Source: DATATB01 sp036268995 (lineage in GTDB: Bacteria; Planctomycetota; Planctomycetia; Pirellulales; PNKZ01). Taken from it: a stretch of 40,408 nt of DNA. This document shows, one piece after another, positions 7,762-16,686 of this stretch. The DNA lies in assembly GCA_036268995.1 (NCBI GenBank), contig DATATB010000121.1:1-40408 (forward strand), read 5' to 3'. The first letter of the stretch is position 1, and each line of letters opens with the position of its first letter. The notes beneath the pieces were generated by a model, which worked only from the letters and a program-made list of their open reading frames with translations, was not told the DNA's origin and searched no databases. Position numbers and translations under genes: made by a program.

Positions 7762-9201
7762 ATGACAATCAACATCCATCCTAAAAACCTGGGCGCGGTG
7801 GTATCGGTACGTGGCAGCGTCGTGGATATGCGGTTCGATGTCCGTTTGCCGCCCATCTACTCGTTGATCCACGCGAAAGAGGGCGCAATTGCCATCGAGG
7901 TATTAGCTCAACTCGACGAGCACCGCGTACGCGGAATCGCACTGACTCCCACCCAAGGTCTCGCCCGCGGCATGGTGGTGGAAGACACGGGCGGGCCACT
8001 CGAAGCGCCGGTCGGCAAGGGCATTCTCTCGCGCATGTTCGACGTGTTCGGCAAGACAATCGACCGTGAAGCGGCACTGGCTGACGTCAGTTGGCGTCCT
8101 GTGCATCGCGCTCCGCCGCCGCTAGCACGACGTTCCACCAGGTCTGAAGTCTTCGAAACGGGCATCAAGGTCATCGACGTGCTGGTGCCGCTGGAACGCG
8201 GCGGCAAGGCCGGGCTTTTCGGCGGGGCCGGAGTGGGCAAGACCGTGCTGCTCACCGAAATGATCCACAACATGATCGGCCACCAGGAAGGCGTAAGCAT
8301 CTTTTGCGGCATCGGCGAACGCTGCCGCGAAGGCGAAGAGCTGTACGGTGACATGAAAGAAGCCGGCGTGCTACCGAACATGGTGATGATCTTCGGCCAG
8401 ATGAACGAGCCGCCAGGCGCTCGTTTCCGAGTGGGCCACGCCGCCCTGACCATGGCCGAATACTTCCGCGACGACGAACACCGCGACGTGTTGCTGCTGA
8501 TTGACAACATCTTCCGGTTCATTCAAGCCGGCTCGGAAGTGTCCGGCATGATGGGGCAGATGCCCTCACGGCTGGGCTATCAGCCGACGATGGGCACCGA
8601 GCTATCGGGCCTGGAGGAACGCATCGCCAACACCGACACCGGCGCCATCACCTCCATCCAAGCGGTGTACGTGCCGGCGGACGATTTCACTGATCCGGCG
8701 GCCGTGCATACGTTCTCGCATCTCTCCGCGTCGATCGTGCTCTCGCGCAAGCGGGCGAGCGAAGGACTGTTTCCAGCTATCGACCCGTTGCAATCAAGCT
8801 CCAAGATGGCCACGCCCGGCATCGTCGGCCGCCGGCATTACGAGTTGGCCCAGGAAATTCGACGAACGCTCGCTCAATATGCGGAGCTCAAGGACATCAT
8901 TGCCATGCTTGGCCTCGAGCAGCTCTCTCAGGACGACCGCAACGTGGTCGGTCGCGCCCGGCGATTGGAGCATTTTCTGACGCAACCCTTCTTCACGACC
9001 GAGCAATTCACCGGTCTCAAGGGAAAACTCGTCAGCCTCGAGGACGCGCTAGATGGTTGCGAGCGAATCCTGCGAGACGAATTCAAGGACTATCCGGAGA
9101 GCGCCCTCTACATGATCGGGACGATTGGCGAAGCGAAGAAAAAGCCACAGCCCGAGGTGAAACCGCAAGCGACCCTCCAGCACGCCGGCCAACGCTCATG
9201 A
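7762..9201 (+). CDS. atpD: N-type ATPase beta subunit
   Basis: This is the catalytic subunit of the F1 head of an ion-translocating rotary ATPase. Residues show the Walker A loop GGAGVGKT, the following GERCREGEELY region (canonical GER-REGNDLY), the Walker B-like LLLIDNIFRF and the RLGYQPT segment. The 479 residues are normal length. It is the first gene of a nine-gene block whose order, D-C-Q-R-B-E-F-A-G, is that of N-ATPases, a laterally transferred second F-type enzyme; housekeeping operons begin with atpB and keep atpD late. The start is ATG 7762. The stop overlaps atpC by ATGA, indicating coupled translation. Confidence 0.97.
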   Translation: MTINIHPKNLGAVVSVRGSVVDMRFDVRLPPIYSLIHAKEGAIAIEVLAQLDEHRVRGIALTPTQGLARGMVVEDTGGPLEAPVGKGILSRMFDVFGKTIDREAALADVSWRPVHRAPPPLARRSTRSEVFETGIKVIDVLVPLERGGKAGLFGGAGVGKTVLLTEMIHNMIGHQEGVSIFCGIGERCREGEELYGDMKEAGVLPNMVMIFGQMNEPPGARFRVGHAALTMAEYFRDDEHRDVLLLIDNIFRFIQAGSEVSGMMGQMPSRLGYQPTMGTELSGLEERIANTDTGAITSIQAVYVPADDFTDPAAVHTFSHLSASIVLSRKRASEGLFPAIDPLQSSSKMATPGIVGRRHYELAQEIRRTLAQYAELKDIIAMLGLEQLSQDDRNVVGRARRLEHFLTQPFFTTEQFTGLKGKLVSLEDALDGCERILRDEFKDYPESALYMIGTIGEAKKKPQPEVKPQATLQHAGQRS

Positions 9202-9587
9202 ATCTTAAGATTCTTTTGCCCTTCCAGATCTTCGCCGAGAAAACCGGCGTTTCGCGCATCGTGGCGGCGACGCGCGAGGGCTCGTTTGGACTACTGCCGC
9301 ACCGGCTCGACTGCGTCGCGGCAGTCGTACCCGGGATCCTGATCTACGAAACCGAATCGGAGGGCGAGGTCTATGCGGCCGTCGACGAAGGGGTGCTTGT
9401 CAAGGCGGGCCCCGACGTGCTTGTTTCGGTGCGCAACGCCATTGGCGGAGCTGACCTCGGCCAACTGCGCAAGACAGTAGAGCGGGAATTCCTAAACCTG
9501 AACGAACGCGAGCAGAACGTCCGCTCGGTGATGGCGAAAATGGAGAGCAACCTCATCCGCCGCCTGGCAGAATTTCATCATGAGTGA
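9198..9587 (+). CDS. atpC: N-type ATPase epsilon subunit
   Basis: The 129-residue product belongs to the central stalk and couples the rotor to F1. The N-terminal beta-sandwich begins MNLKILLPFQIF and contains the segment EGSFGLLPHRLDCVA typical of epsilon. A C-terminal helical part (LRKTVEREFLNLNEREQNV) follows. The start ATG 9198 overlaps the atpD stop (ATGA) and the end overlaps atpQ by 8 bases. The start was chosen on these overlaps; the longer frame from 9057 would run inside atpD. Confidence 0.93.
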   Translation: MNLKILLPFQIFAEKTGVSRIVAATREGSFGLLPHRLDCVAAVVPGILIYETESEGEVYAAVDEGVLVKAGPDVLVSVRNAIGGADLGQLRKTVEREFLNLNEREQNVRSVMAKMESNLIRRLAEFHHE

Positions 9588-9918
9588 AGAACCGGAATTT
9601 AAGAAAGCGACTGACCAGGCTGCGTTCAGCCGTGACATTGGCGCCAAGGCGGCGCGCAAGCTGAAGGCAAGGCGAAACTCCGCGCGCGGCGTCTGGCTTG
9701 GATTGGGGATGATGGGGCTGATCGGCTGGTCGGTCGTGGTCCCCACGCTCATCGGCGCGGCGTTGGGCCTGTGGCTGGATAAGCGCCATCCCGGAAGCCA
9801 TTCTTGGACACTGACGCTCTTAATCGCCGGCCTGGCCATTGGCTGTTGGAATGCCTGGCAATGGGTGGCCAAAGAGGACAAAGCCATGCGCGACGAACGG
9901 GAGAATCACGATGCGTGA
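9580..9918 (+). CDS. atpQ: N-ATPase subunit AtpQ (AtpI-like membrane protein)
   Basis: This is a small membrane protein of 112 residues with a soluble, charged N-terminus and two membrane segments (about 42-63 and 73-93), joined by a short loop with LDKRHPGSHSW. AtpI-like proteins are thought to help assemble the c ring; in N-ATPase operons this gene sits in the fixed third position. It overlaps atpC by 8 bases and atpR by 8 bases. Identification rests on its place in the operon and on the two-helix topology. Confidence 0.88.
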   Translation: MSEEPEFKKATDQAAFSRDIGAKAARKLKARRNSARGVWLGLGMMGLIGWSVVVPTLIGAALGLWLDKRHPGSHSWTLTLLIAGLAIGCWNAWQWVAKEDKAMRDERENHDA

Positions 9919-10225
9919 AGTTCTAGGGTTAATGGTGCCGCTGTTGACGGGCGTGTTGCTTGGCGCAATTTTCTTCGGCGGCCTGTGGGCGACGATTCGC
10001 AGAGGGCTCTCGTCGAAACAGCCGGCACTGTGGTTCCTCGGCAGCTTCTTACTGCGAACGAGCACGGCCGTGGTGGGATTCCTGGTTGTCTCGCGCGGCC
10101 AATGGGACAGGCTTTTGGCGTGCCTGCTGGGATTTGTCGTTGCACGGCTCGTGGTTACATGGCTGACCCGGCAGTCTGGAGCGAGCCAGAGCTGTCCAGC
10201 ACGGGAGATTATCCATGCGCCTTAG
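9911..10225 (+). CDS. atpR: N-ATPase subunit AtpR
   Basis: The 104-residue product has about three hydrophobic segments (4-28, 38-57, 66-86). AtpR occurs only in N-ATPase operons; polar or charged residues within its helices have been proposed to interact with the c subunit. The start ATG 9911 overlaps the end of atpQ; a longer frame from 9839 would run into atpQ. The end overlaps atpB by 11 bases. Confidence 0.87.
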   Translation: MREVLGLMVPLLTGVLLGAIFFGGLWATIRRGLSSKQPALWFLGSFLLRTSTAVVGFLVVSRGQWDRLLACLLGFVVARLVVTWLTRQSGASQSCPAREIIHAP

Positions 10226-10910
10226 CACCGACGAGGTCGTCTTCTGGCAATATGGCTTTCTCAAGCTTAACGCGACGATCGCGTTCACCTGGGGGCTGAT
10301 GCTTGTCCTGACGATCGGCTCGCGGCTGATCACGCGTGGGCTTTCCACGGAGTTGACACGCTCTCGCTGGCAGAATCTGTTAGAAATCGTCGTGACGGGC
10401 ATCGAGAAACAAATCGAAGACGTAGGACTCCGCCGCCCGGAGAAGTACATCGGGTTTCTGGGCACACTGTTTCTGTTCATCGCCATCGCGGCCCTGTGTA
10501 CCGTTATCCCTGGTTACGAGCCGCCAACGGGCTCGCTCTCGACCACCGCAGCGCTCGCGCTGTGTGTATTTGTGGCCGTGCCGATATTCGGCATCGAAGA
10601 CCAGGGCGTCCAGGGCTACCTCAAGTCTTATCTCGAACCGACGGTCGTCATGCTGCCGTTTAACATCATCAGTGAACTCTCGCGCACGCTTGCTCTTGCC
10701 GTGCGCCTGTTCGGCAACATGATGAGCGGTGCGATGATCATCAGCATCCTGCTCTCGATCGCGCCCCTGATTTTTCCGATTTTCATGACCGTTCTCGGCC
10801 TGCTCACCGGCATGGTGCAGGCCTACATTTTCAGCATCCTGGCCGCCGTTTATATTGCCGCCGCCACGCGTACTCACCAACGCCAGCAGGAGCCGGCACT
10901 CAGCACCTGA
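10215..10910 (+). CDS. atpB: N-type ATPase subunit a
   Basis: This membrane stator subunit forms the two ion half-channels beside the c ring. It has 231 residues and five to six membrane segments. The essential stator arginine is in ISELSRTLALAVRLFGNMMSG, the classic helix-5 signature (aR of the RLFGN motif). The C-terminal helix ends with QAYIFSILAAVYIAAA, a typical family end. The start ATG 10215 overlaps atpR, and atpE follows after 31 bases. Confidence 0.95.
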   Translation: MRLSTDEVVFWQYGFLKLNATIAFTWGLMLVLTIGSRLITRGLSTELTRSRWQNLLEIVVTGIEKQIEDVGLRRPEKYIGFLGTLFLFIAIAALCTVIPGYEPPTGSLSTTAALALCVFVAVPIFGIEDQGVQGYLKSYLEPTVVMLPFNIISELSRTLALAVRLFGNMMSGAMIISILLSIAPLIFPIFMTVLGLLTGMVQAYIFSILAAVYIAAATRTHQRQQEPALST

Positions 10911-10941
10911 AGCGTAAACAAGCCTGCCGAAAGGACGTAAT

Positions 10942-11223
10942 ATGGATAGCTCGACTCTGATTGCCATTGCCTCGATCGTTACCGCCGGCCTCACGACCGG
11001 CGTCGGGTGTATGTGCCCAGCGCTGGGCGAAGGTCGAGCGGTCGCCACCGCGTTGACCTCGTTGGCGCAGCAACCCGACGCCTCGACCACGATTACGCGG
11101 ACACTGTTCGTCGGCCTGGCGATGATCGAATCCCTCGGGATCTATTGCTTCGTGGTCTCGATGATCCTGATTTTTGCCAATCCGTTCTGGAATCACGTGA
11201 TCGCCCAGAGTGCAGGAAGTTAA
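10942..11223 (+). CDS. atpE: N-type ATPase subunit c (rotor ring)
   Basis: The 93-residue hairpin protein forms the ion-carrying rotor. Helix 1 contains GVGCMCPALGEGRA, the loop LAQQPDASTT carries the conserved polar RQP-like turn (here QQP), and helix 2 contains AMIESLGIY. Two carboxylates face the ion site: Glu63 in helix 2 (the usual one) and Glu30 in helix 1, where Na+ enzymes such as that of Ilyobacter have Gln. N-ATPase rotors are known with two Glu per subunit, so whether this enzyme moves H+ or Na+ cannot be decided from sequence. An AAGGACG sequence lies about 5-11 bases before ATG 10942. Confidence 0.95.
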   Translation: MDSSTLIAIASIVTAGLTTGVGCMCPALGEGRAVATALTSLAQQPDASTTITRTLFVGLAMIESLGIYCFVVSMILIFANPFWNHVIAQSAGS

Positions 11224-11226
11224 GCC

Positions 11227-12048
11227 ATGCTCATCGATTGGTTCACAGTCGCTGCGCAGGCGCTGAACTTTGTCATCCTGGTCTGGTTGCTGAAGCGCTT
11301 CCTGTACCAGCCCATCCTCCATGCCATCGATGCGAGGGAGATGCGGATTGCAAAGGAACTGGCCGACGCCGGGGCGAAAATGGCCGAAGCCCAGCATGAG
11401 CGCGACGAGTTCCGGCGCAAGAACGAAGAGTTCGACCAGCAGCGCGCGGCACTATTGTGCCAGGCGACGGAGGAGGCAAAAGCCGAACGGCAACGACTCC
11501 TCGACGAAGCGCGGAGCGCGGCAGCGGCCTTAAATTCCAAACGGCTGGAAGCGCTGAGGAACGAGGAGCATACTTTGCGCCAAGCAATCAACCGCCGGAC
11601 GCGGCAGGAAGTATTCGCCATCGCCCGAAAAGCGCTGACAGACCTTGCCGGGGAGAGTTTGGAAGATCGCATGGTCGACGTGTTTGTTCGCCGGTTGCGC
11701 GAGTTAAATGGAGAAGAAAGAGGGCTGCTCATTTCGGCGCTCAAGCGGTCGCTGAGCCCGGTGATCGTCCGCACCACGCTTGATCTTCCCCAGGCACAGC
11801 GTGCCGCAACAGAAGCTGCGATCGAAGAAATCCTTGGGCCGGGAACTCCCGTTCGGTTCGAGACAGAGCCCGACATGATTAGCGGCATTGAACTCGCTAC
11901 GAATGGACACAAAGTGGCGTGGACGATCGCCGATTATCTGACTTCGTTGGAACAAGGCGTCGACGAACTAATCAAGGAAAGAAACGAACCCAAAGCGCAA
12001 GTCCCGCCGAAGCGTGAACGAACTCAGCCTGATTCAAGCAGTCGATGA
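11227..12048 (+). CDS. atpF: N-type ATPase subunit b with delta-like C-terminus
   Basis: This is the peripheral stalk subunit. An N-terminal membrane helix (about 8-28, AAQALNFVILVWLLKRFLY) is followed by a long charged coiled coil (30-140). A C-terminal part of about 120 residues resembles subunit delta, ending with MISGIELATNGHKVAWTIAD. No separate atpH gene exists in the block, so the fused part probably does delta's job of attaching the stalk to F1, as is usual for N-ATPases. At 273 residues it is much longer than a plain b subunit (about 160). It overlaps atpA by 4 bases. Confidence 0.93.
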   Translation: MLIDWFTVAAQALNFVILVWLLKRFLYQPILHAIDAREMRIAKELADAGAKMAEAQHERDEFRRKNEEFDQQRAALLCQATEEAKAERQRLLDEARSAAAALNSKRLEALRNEEHTLRQAINRRTRQEVFAIARKALTDLAGESLEDRMVDVFVRRLRELNGEERGLLISALKRSLSPVIVRTTLDLPQAQRAATEAAIEEILGPGTPVRFETEPDMISGIELATNGHKVAWTIADYLTSLEQGVDELIKERNEPKAQVPPKRERTQPDSSSR

Positions 12049-13598
12049 TCATGGACCCCGAAAGCCTCCAGAGCGTTTTCGATCTCGCGTTTGCTGACAT
12101 CAGCCAGGTGCGAGAAGCATTCAAGCCTCGGCTGACGCCGCGGGAGGTGGGCACAATCACCAGTCTCGCCGCGGGGATTGCCAAGGTCTCGGGGCTGGCC
12201 GGCGTGGGTTTTGATGAGTTAGTCACGTTTCCCGGTGGTACGCTGGGCATTGCATTCAATCTTGACGAGGACGAGCTTGGCGTCGTGCTGCTCGGTGAAT
12301 ACGGGGACCTGCACGCAGGCGATCAAGTCCAGCGCACGGGCCGGGTGATGGACGTGGCCGTCGGCAATGCATTGCTGGGGCGCGTCATCGACCCGCTAGG
12401 CCGGCCGCTGGATGGCGGTGGGCCGATCACTGCCGGCGAGCGTCTGCCCATCGAGCGCCCTGCCGCGGCCATCATGGATCGCGCGCCGGTCACCGTACCG
12501 CTGCAGACCGGCCTCAAAGTCATCGATGCGCTCATTCCCATCGGCCGAGGCCAGCGCGAGTTGATTCTGGGCGACCGGCAGACGGGCAAAACCGCAGTTG
12601 CGATCGACACCATCCTCAACCAACGGGACCAGGATGTCATTTGCGTTTACTGTGCCATTGGCCAGCGCGCCTCCACCGTGGCAAAAGCGGTGGCCGTCTT
12701 GCGGGAGAATGGCGCGATGGACTACACCATAGTGGTCGTGACCGAGGGCAACGACCCGCCAGGCCTGGCCTACATTGCCCCGTATGCCGCGACCAGCATC
12801 GCGGAACATTTTATGGAAGCGGGTCGCGACGTGCTGATCGTCTACGACGACCTCACGCAACACGCCCGCGCTTATCGCGAACTGTCCCTACTGCTCCGCC
12901 GGCCTCCCGGTCGCGAAGCCTTCCCCGGTGATATCTTCTACATTCATTCGCGGCTGCTTGAACGGGCGACGCGTCTGCGTGCGGAACTTGGCGGAGGTTC
13001 GCTCACCGCGCTACCCATCACCGAAACGGAAGCACAGGACATTTCCGCCTACATCCCGACCAATCTGATTTCCATTACCGATGGGCAGATCTATCTCTCT
13101 CCGTCGCTGTTCGAATTGGGCGTGCTACCCGCGGTCGATGTCGGCAAATCCGTTTCGCGCGTCGGCGGCAAGGCGCAACGCGCGACCTACCGGGCAGTCG
13201 CGGGCGAGCTCAAGCTCGCCTACGCGCAGTTCGAGGAACTCGAGACCTTCGCCCGCTTCGGTGCCCGGTTGGATGAAGATACCCGCAAGATCATCGAACA
13301 TGGGCGTCGAATCCGCGCCTGCCTCAAGCAGCCTGAATGCGCCCCGGTGTCCGTGCCCGCACAAATCGCCGTCCTGCTCGCACTGGCCGCCGGACTTTTC
13401 GATCAAGTGCCGCTGGATCAGACGACGGATGCCGAACGTGCCGTGCGTGAGGCAGCGGCGAACATTCCGGCAGACATGTGCGCGCGATTCGAAACCGCCG
13501 CGAAACTGAATACTGAGGATCGCAAGGCGATCATTGCAATCGCCGGCAAGGCGCTCGCGCGTTTCCAACCCAAGCCGGCGCTGGGGGCCGATTCATGA
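12045..13598 (+). CDS. atpA: N-type ATPase alpha subunit
   Basis: This is the non-catalytic nucleotide-binding subunit of F1, 517 residues. It shows the Walker A loop [57 protein letters not shown] (the alpha signature region) and [13 protein letters not shown]. The start is ATG 12045, overlapping the atpF stop as ATGA; MDPES at 12051 is an alternative. The end overlaps atpG by ATGA. Confidence 0.97.
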   Translation: [517 protein letters not shown]

Positions 13599-14485
13599 GC
13601 GACACCACGGCGAGCCTGCGCCGAAAGATCAACACTGCCGTGGAACTCCAATTGGTTGTCCGTTCGATGAAAGCCTTGGCTGCGTCGAGTATCGGTCAAT
13701 ACGAGCAATCGGTGCGCGCGTTGGCCGATTACTACCGGGCCGTCGAACTGGGGTTGGGCGCGCGCTTTCGCGAATTCGAGCAAGATGCCCTGGTCGTGGA
13801 AGCGAAAGAACAAACCGATACGGGCACGATTGGCGCCGTCGTCTTCGGTTCCGACCAAGGACTGGTCGGTCAATTCAATGATGTCGTGGCCGATTTTGCG
13901 ATTGAGAGCCTTGCAGCCCTGCCCGGCGAACCTCGAGTGTGGGCCGTCGGTGAGCGCGTGCATGCGCGTCTAGTCGACGCGGGCCTGCCAGTTGCGGGGG
14001 TCTTGACGGTGCCCAGTTCAGTCAAGGGCATTGTTCCGCTAGTCGCGCAAATTCAAATCGAAAGCGAAGCGCATCGGGCCAAAGGCAAATATGCGCGCGT
14101 TTACGTCTTCCATAACCGGCCTCGGTTCGGAGCGCTCTACGAGCCGGTGGGCCAGCGGCTATTGCCGCTCGACGCAGAATGGCAACACGCTTTGGCCAAA
14201 GTCCCGTGGCCGACGCAAAACGTGCCCGAAGTCATGTGCGGCGGCACTACGACGCTGCGCGCACTCATTCGGGAGTACCTGTTCATTTCGCTCTTCCGAG
14301 CATGCGCCGAATCTCTGGCGAGTGAAAACGCGAGCCGGCTAGCCGCCATGGAACGTGCCGATAGAAACATCGACGAGCTGCTCGATCATCTCCGCGGCAC
14401 ATTCCATCGTTTGCGCCAGGGCAATATCGACGAGGAGCTTTTCGACGTGATTGCAGGCTTCGAGGCACTTGTACCAACTGTCTAA
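13595..14485 (+). CDS. atpG: N-type ATPase gamma subunit
   Basis: The 296-residue product is the rotating central shaft. The N-terminal helix starts LRRKINTAVELQLVVRSMKALAAS (family: IRRRIxSVxNTxQITKAMKMVAAS). The Rossmann-like middle contains VVFGSDQGLVGQFND (family: SDRGLCGGFN). The C-terminal helix contains ASENASRLAAMERADRNIDELLDHL and the end NxxRQxxIDEELFDVIAGFEAL. It overlaps atpA by ATGA and closes the ATPase block. Confidence 0.94.
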   Translation: MSDTTASLRRKINTAVELQLVVRSMKALAASSIGQYEQSVRALADYYRAVELGLGARFREFEQDALVVEAKEQTDTGTIGAVVFGSDQGLVGQFNDVVADFAIESLAALPGEPRVWAVGERVHARLVDAGLPVAGVLTVPSSVKGIVPLVAQIQIESEAHRAKGKYARVYVFHNRPRFGALYEPVGQRLLPLDAEWQHALAKVPWPTQNVPEVMCGGTTTLRALIREYLFISLFRACAESLASENASRLAAMERADRNIDELLDHLRGTFHRLRQGNIDEELFDVIAGFEALVPTV

Positions 14486-14545
14486 AGTGTCGCCAATCTT
14501 GCCATGGCGAACCTGTTCTCACTCGCTTACTGAAAGCACAATGCG

Positions 14546-15562
14546 ATGAAAGCTCAAGTCTTGCCGAAGGTCGTTTCTCTGGCCGAAACGGACACTCCGC
14601 TGGAACTCGTCGATCTGCCGATCCCCAAGCCGCGAGCCGATGAAATCCTGATTCGTGTAGCCGCCTGCGGAGTGTGTCACACGGAACTAGACGAAATCGA
14701 AGGACGCACGCCACCGCCGCGGCTGCCTGTTGTGCTGGGGCATGAGGTGGTCGGATACGTTGAGCGACTGGGACAGGCCGCGTCTCGATTTCGCGTGGGA
14801 GACCGTGTCGGCGTAGGTTGGATTCATTCGTCCTCTGGCGATGCCCAGGAGAATCTAAGTGAGCAGTTTCGTGCGACGGGACGCGACGTCAATGGTGGTT
14901 ATGCCGAGTACATGACCATCGGCGCCGGTTACGCCTACCCGATTCCGCCCAGCTTTTCTGACGTGCAGGCGGCGCCGCTGCTCTGCGCCGGGGCCATCGG
15001 ATATCGCGCGCTGCGTCTGTCCGGATTGCGTGATGGCGAACCGTTGGGTTTGACCGGTTTTGGCAGCTCAGCACATCTCGTGCTGCAACTGGTGCGTGCC
15101 CGGTTTCCTGCCAGTCCCGTGTATGTCTTTGCCCGCGACGAGCAGAGCCGCGAATTTGCGTCGCGTTTGGGCGCCGCTTGGGTCGGAGACACAACCGATC
15201 AACCGCCCGAGCGCTTGCAGGCGATTATTGATACCACTCCGGCGTGGAAGCCCGTCGTGGAGGCGCTGGCTAGATTGCGCCCCGGTGGGCGACTGGTCAT
15301 CAACGCCATACGCAAGGAGGATCGCGATAAGGATTCGCTACTGCAGTTGAGCTACCACGACCATCTGTGGATGGAACGCGAGATCAAGTCGGTAGCCAAC
15401 ATTACCCATGCCGATATCGAGGACTTTCTGCCGCTGGCAGCCGAAGCGGGCCTGTGCCCTGAGGTCACCCCGTATCGGCTGGAAGATGCAAATCGTGCCC
15501 TCAAGGAACTGAAGGCCGGCTCCGTCCGCGGAGCCAAGGTATTGGTGATGAATGGCTCGTGA
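14546..15562 (+). CDS. Zinc-dependent alcohol dehydrogenase lacking the structural-zinc lobe
   Basis: This is a medium-chain NAD(P)-dependent dehydrogenase of 338 residues. Catalytic zinc ligands are present: Cys41 in CGVCHTEL, His66-Glu67 in GHE and Cys147 in LLCAGA. The nucleotide site is LTGFGSSAHL. The segment between GDRVGVGWIHS and EQFRATG normally holds four cysteines for a structural zinc (C-x2-C-x2-C-x7-C). Here it is shortened and reads SSGDAQENLS, with no cysteine. The GYAEYM segment that follows is normal. The gene starts 60 bases after atpG on the same strand and is probably in the same transcript. A role in reoxidising NADH by reducing aldehyde is plausible; the substrate is unknown. 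Confidence 0.88.
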   Translation: MKAQVLPKVVSLAETDTPLELVDLPIPKPRADEILIRVAACGVCHTELDEIEGRTPPPRLPVVLGHEVVGYVERLGQAASRFRVGDRVGVGWIHSSSGDAQENLSEQFRATGRDVNGGYAEYMTIGAGYAYPIPPSFSDVQAAPLLCAGAIGYRALRLSGLRDGEPLGLTGFGSSAHLVLQLVRARFPASPVYVFARDEQSREFASRLGAAWVGDTTDQPPERLQAIIDTTPAWKPVVEALARLRPGGRLVINAIRKEDRDKDSLLQLSYHDHLWMEREIKSVANITHADIEDFLPLAAEAGLCPEVTPYRLEDANRALKELKAGSVRGAKVLVMNGS

Positions 15563-15666
15563 CCAAGCGGCATTCTCGCAGCCGCGTTATTTTGTCCGCC
15601 GAAGGGACCGCCCGAACAAGTCGCTCGGGTCCGAGCACGAGGCTGGCTCAGCCCAGCATTCCGCGC

Positions 15667-16686
15667 TCAGCAACGGCGCTCATGTAAGAAGTCGATCGTG
15701 GTGGTGATCGCACGCATGTAATGCGTTCGTTCGGACACCGCGGCATCCTGCAGATGGTAGCTGTTTACAGCGCCGCGAAGCTGATCGATCGACGTGAAGT
15801 TCCGTTCCTGCAACCACTGCGACAAGCGTTCGAGCATTACGGCCAGATGTTGCGGCCCATGGCGGATTAAAGCCGAGGCAAGCATGACCACGTCGGCGCC
15901 AGCCAGCAAAAGCTTGACCGCATCTTCGGCGGATTCGGCACCGCCGGTTGCGGCCAGCGAGATGGACACCTGACGGCTCAAGATCGCAAGCCATCGTAAA
16001 CGCGCGCGTAATTCCTCGGCGCTGCTGAGCGTCAAGGTCGACTTCATTTCGAATGTCTGCAAGTCGATGTCAGGTTGCAGCGGTCGATTGAACAACACCA
16101 GGCCGCTTGCGCCGGCGGCAATCAGCCGTTGGGCCACATGGGGGAGCGAACTGAAGCAGTCGAGCAGCTTAACGGCAAGCGGGAGCGAGGTCTCAGCCCG
16201 CACGGCAGCGACAATATCGACGTAGCGATTTTCGATTTCCGCACCCGATTCACTCGGATCCGTCGGCACGAAATAAATGTTCAACTCCAAAGCATCGGCG
16301 CCAGATTGTTCGAGCAGCCGTGCAAACCGCACCCAGGGGCCGGCACAGCTTACGTTCAAACTGGAAATGATCGGGATCGAGACTGCGCGTTTTGCGGCCT
16401 CGAGATGACGCAGGTAGCTATTGGGGCCGCAATTGTAATCGTCCAACCCAGGCACAAAGCCGCGGCTTGCACTCGGCTCCAAATCAGCCAATCGACGAAT
16501 CCTTTGAAACTCCTCCGCGTCGGATTCAATTTGTTCCTGGAATAGGGACATCATGACTGCGGCGGCGGCGCCCGCCTGCTCAAGCAGCATCAGGCTCGAA
16601 AGTTTTGCGGTGAGCGGGCTAGCGGCCGCAACTAGCGGGTTCGTCAGCGGCAATCCTAAATAGTATGTCTCAAGCTTCGGAGCCAT
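15667..16686 (-). CDS. Dihydroorotate dehydrogenase-like FMN protein, copy 1
   Basis: This is a TIM-barrel flavoprotein of 339 residues. Start TYYLGLPLTNPLVAAASPLT, middle PIISSLN and DALELNIYFVPTD, lysine in LPLAVKLL, phosphate-binding end ASGLVLFNRPLQPDIDL and GADVVMLASAL all fit the DHOD-like family. Several bacteria keep these proteins beside stress genes and not with pyrimidine genes, so a different physiological role is likely. Compared with copy 2 (38209-39219), the usual KLSP is KLLD, so the active site has diverged. The start ATG 16686 has GGAGGA five bases upstream. One degenerate dyad lies at 16755-16770, but no good sigma-54 promoter was found in the expected place. Confidence 0.85.
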   Translation of the reverse strand: MAPKLETYYLGLPLTNPLVAAASPLTAKLSSLMLLEQAGAAAAVMMSLFQEQIESDAEEFQRIRRLADLEPSASRGFVPGLDDYNCGPNSYLRHLEAAKRAVSIPIISSLNVSCAGPWVRFARLLEQSGADALELNIYFVPTDPSESGAEIENRYVDIVAAVRAETSLPLAVKLLDCFSSLPHVAQRLIAAGASGLVLFNRPLQPDIDLQTFEMKSTLTLSSAEELRARLRWLAILSRQVSISLAATGGAESAEDAVKLLLAGADVVMLASALIRHGPQHLAVMLERLSQWLQERNFTSIDQLRGAVNSYHLQDAAVSERTHYMRAITTTIDFLHERRC

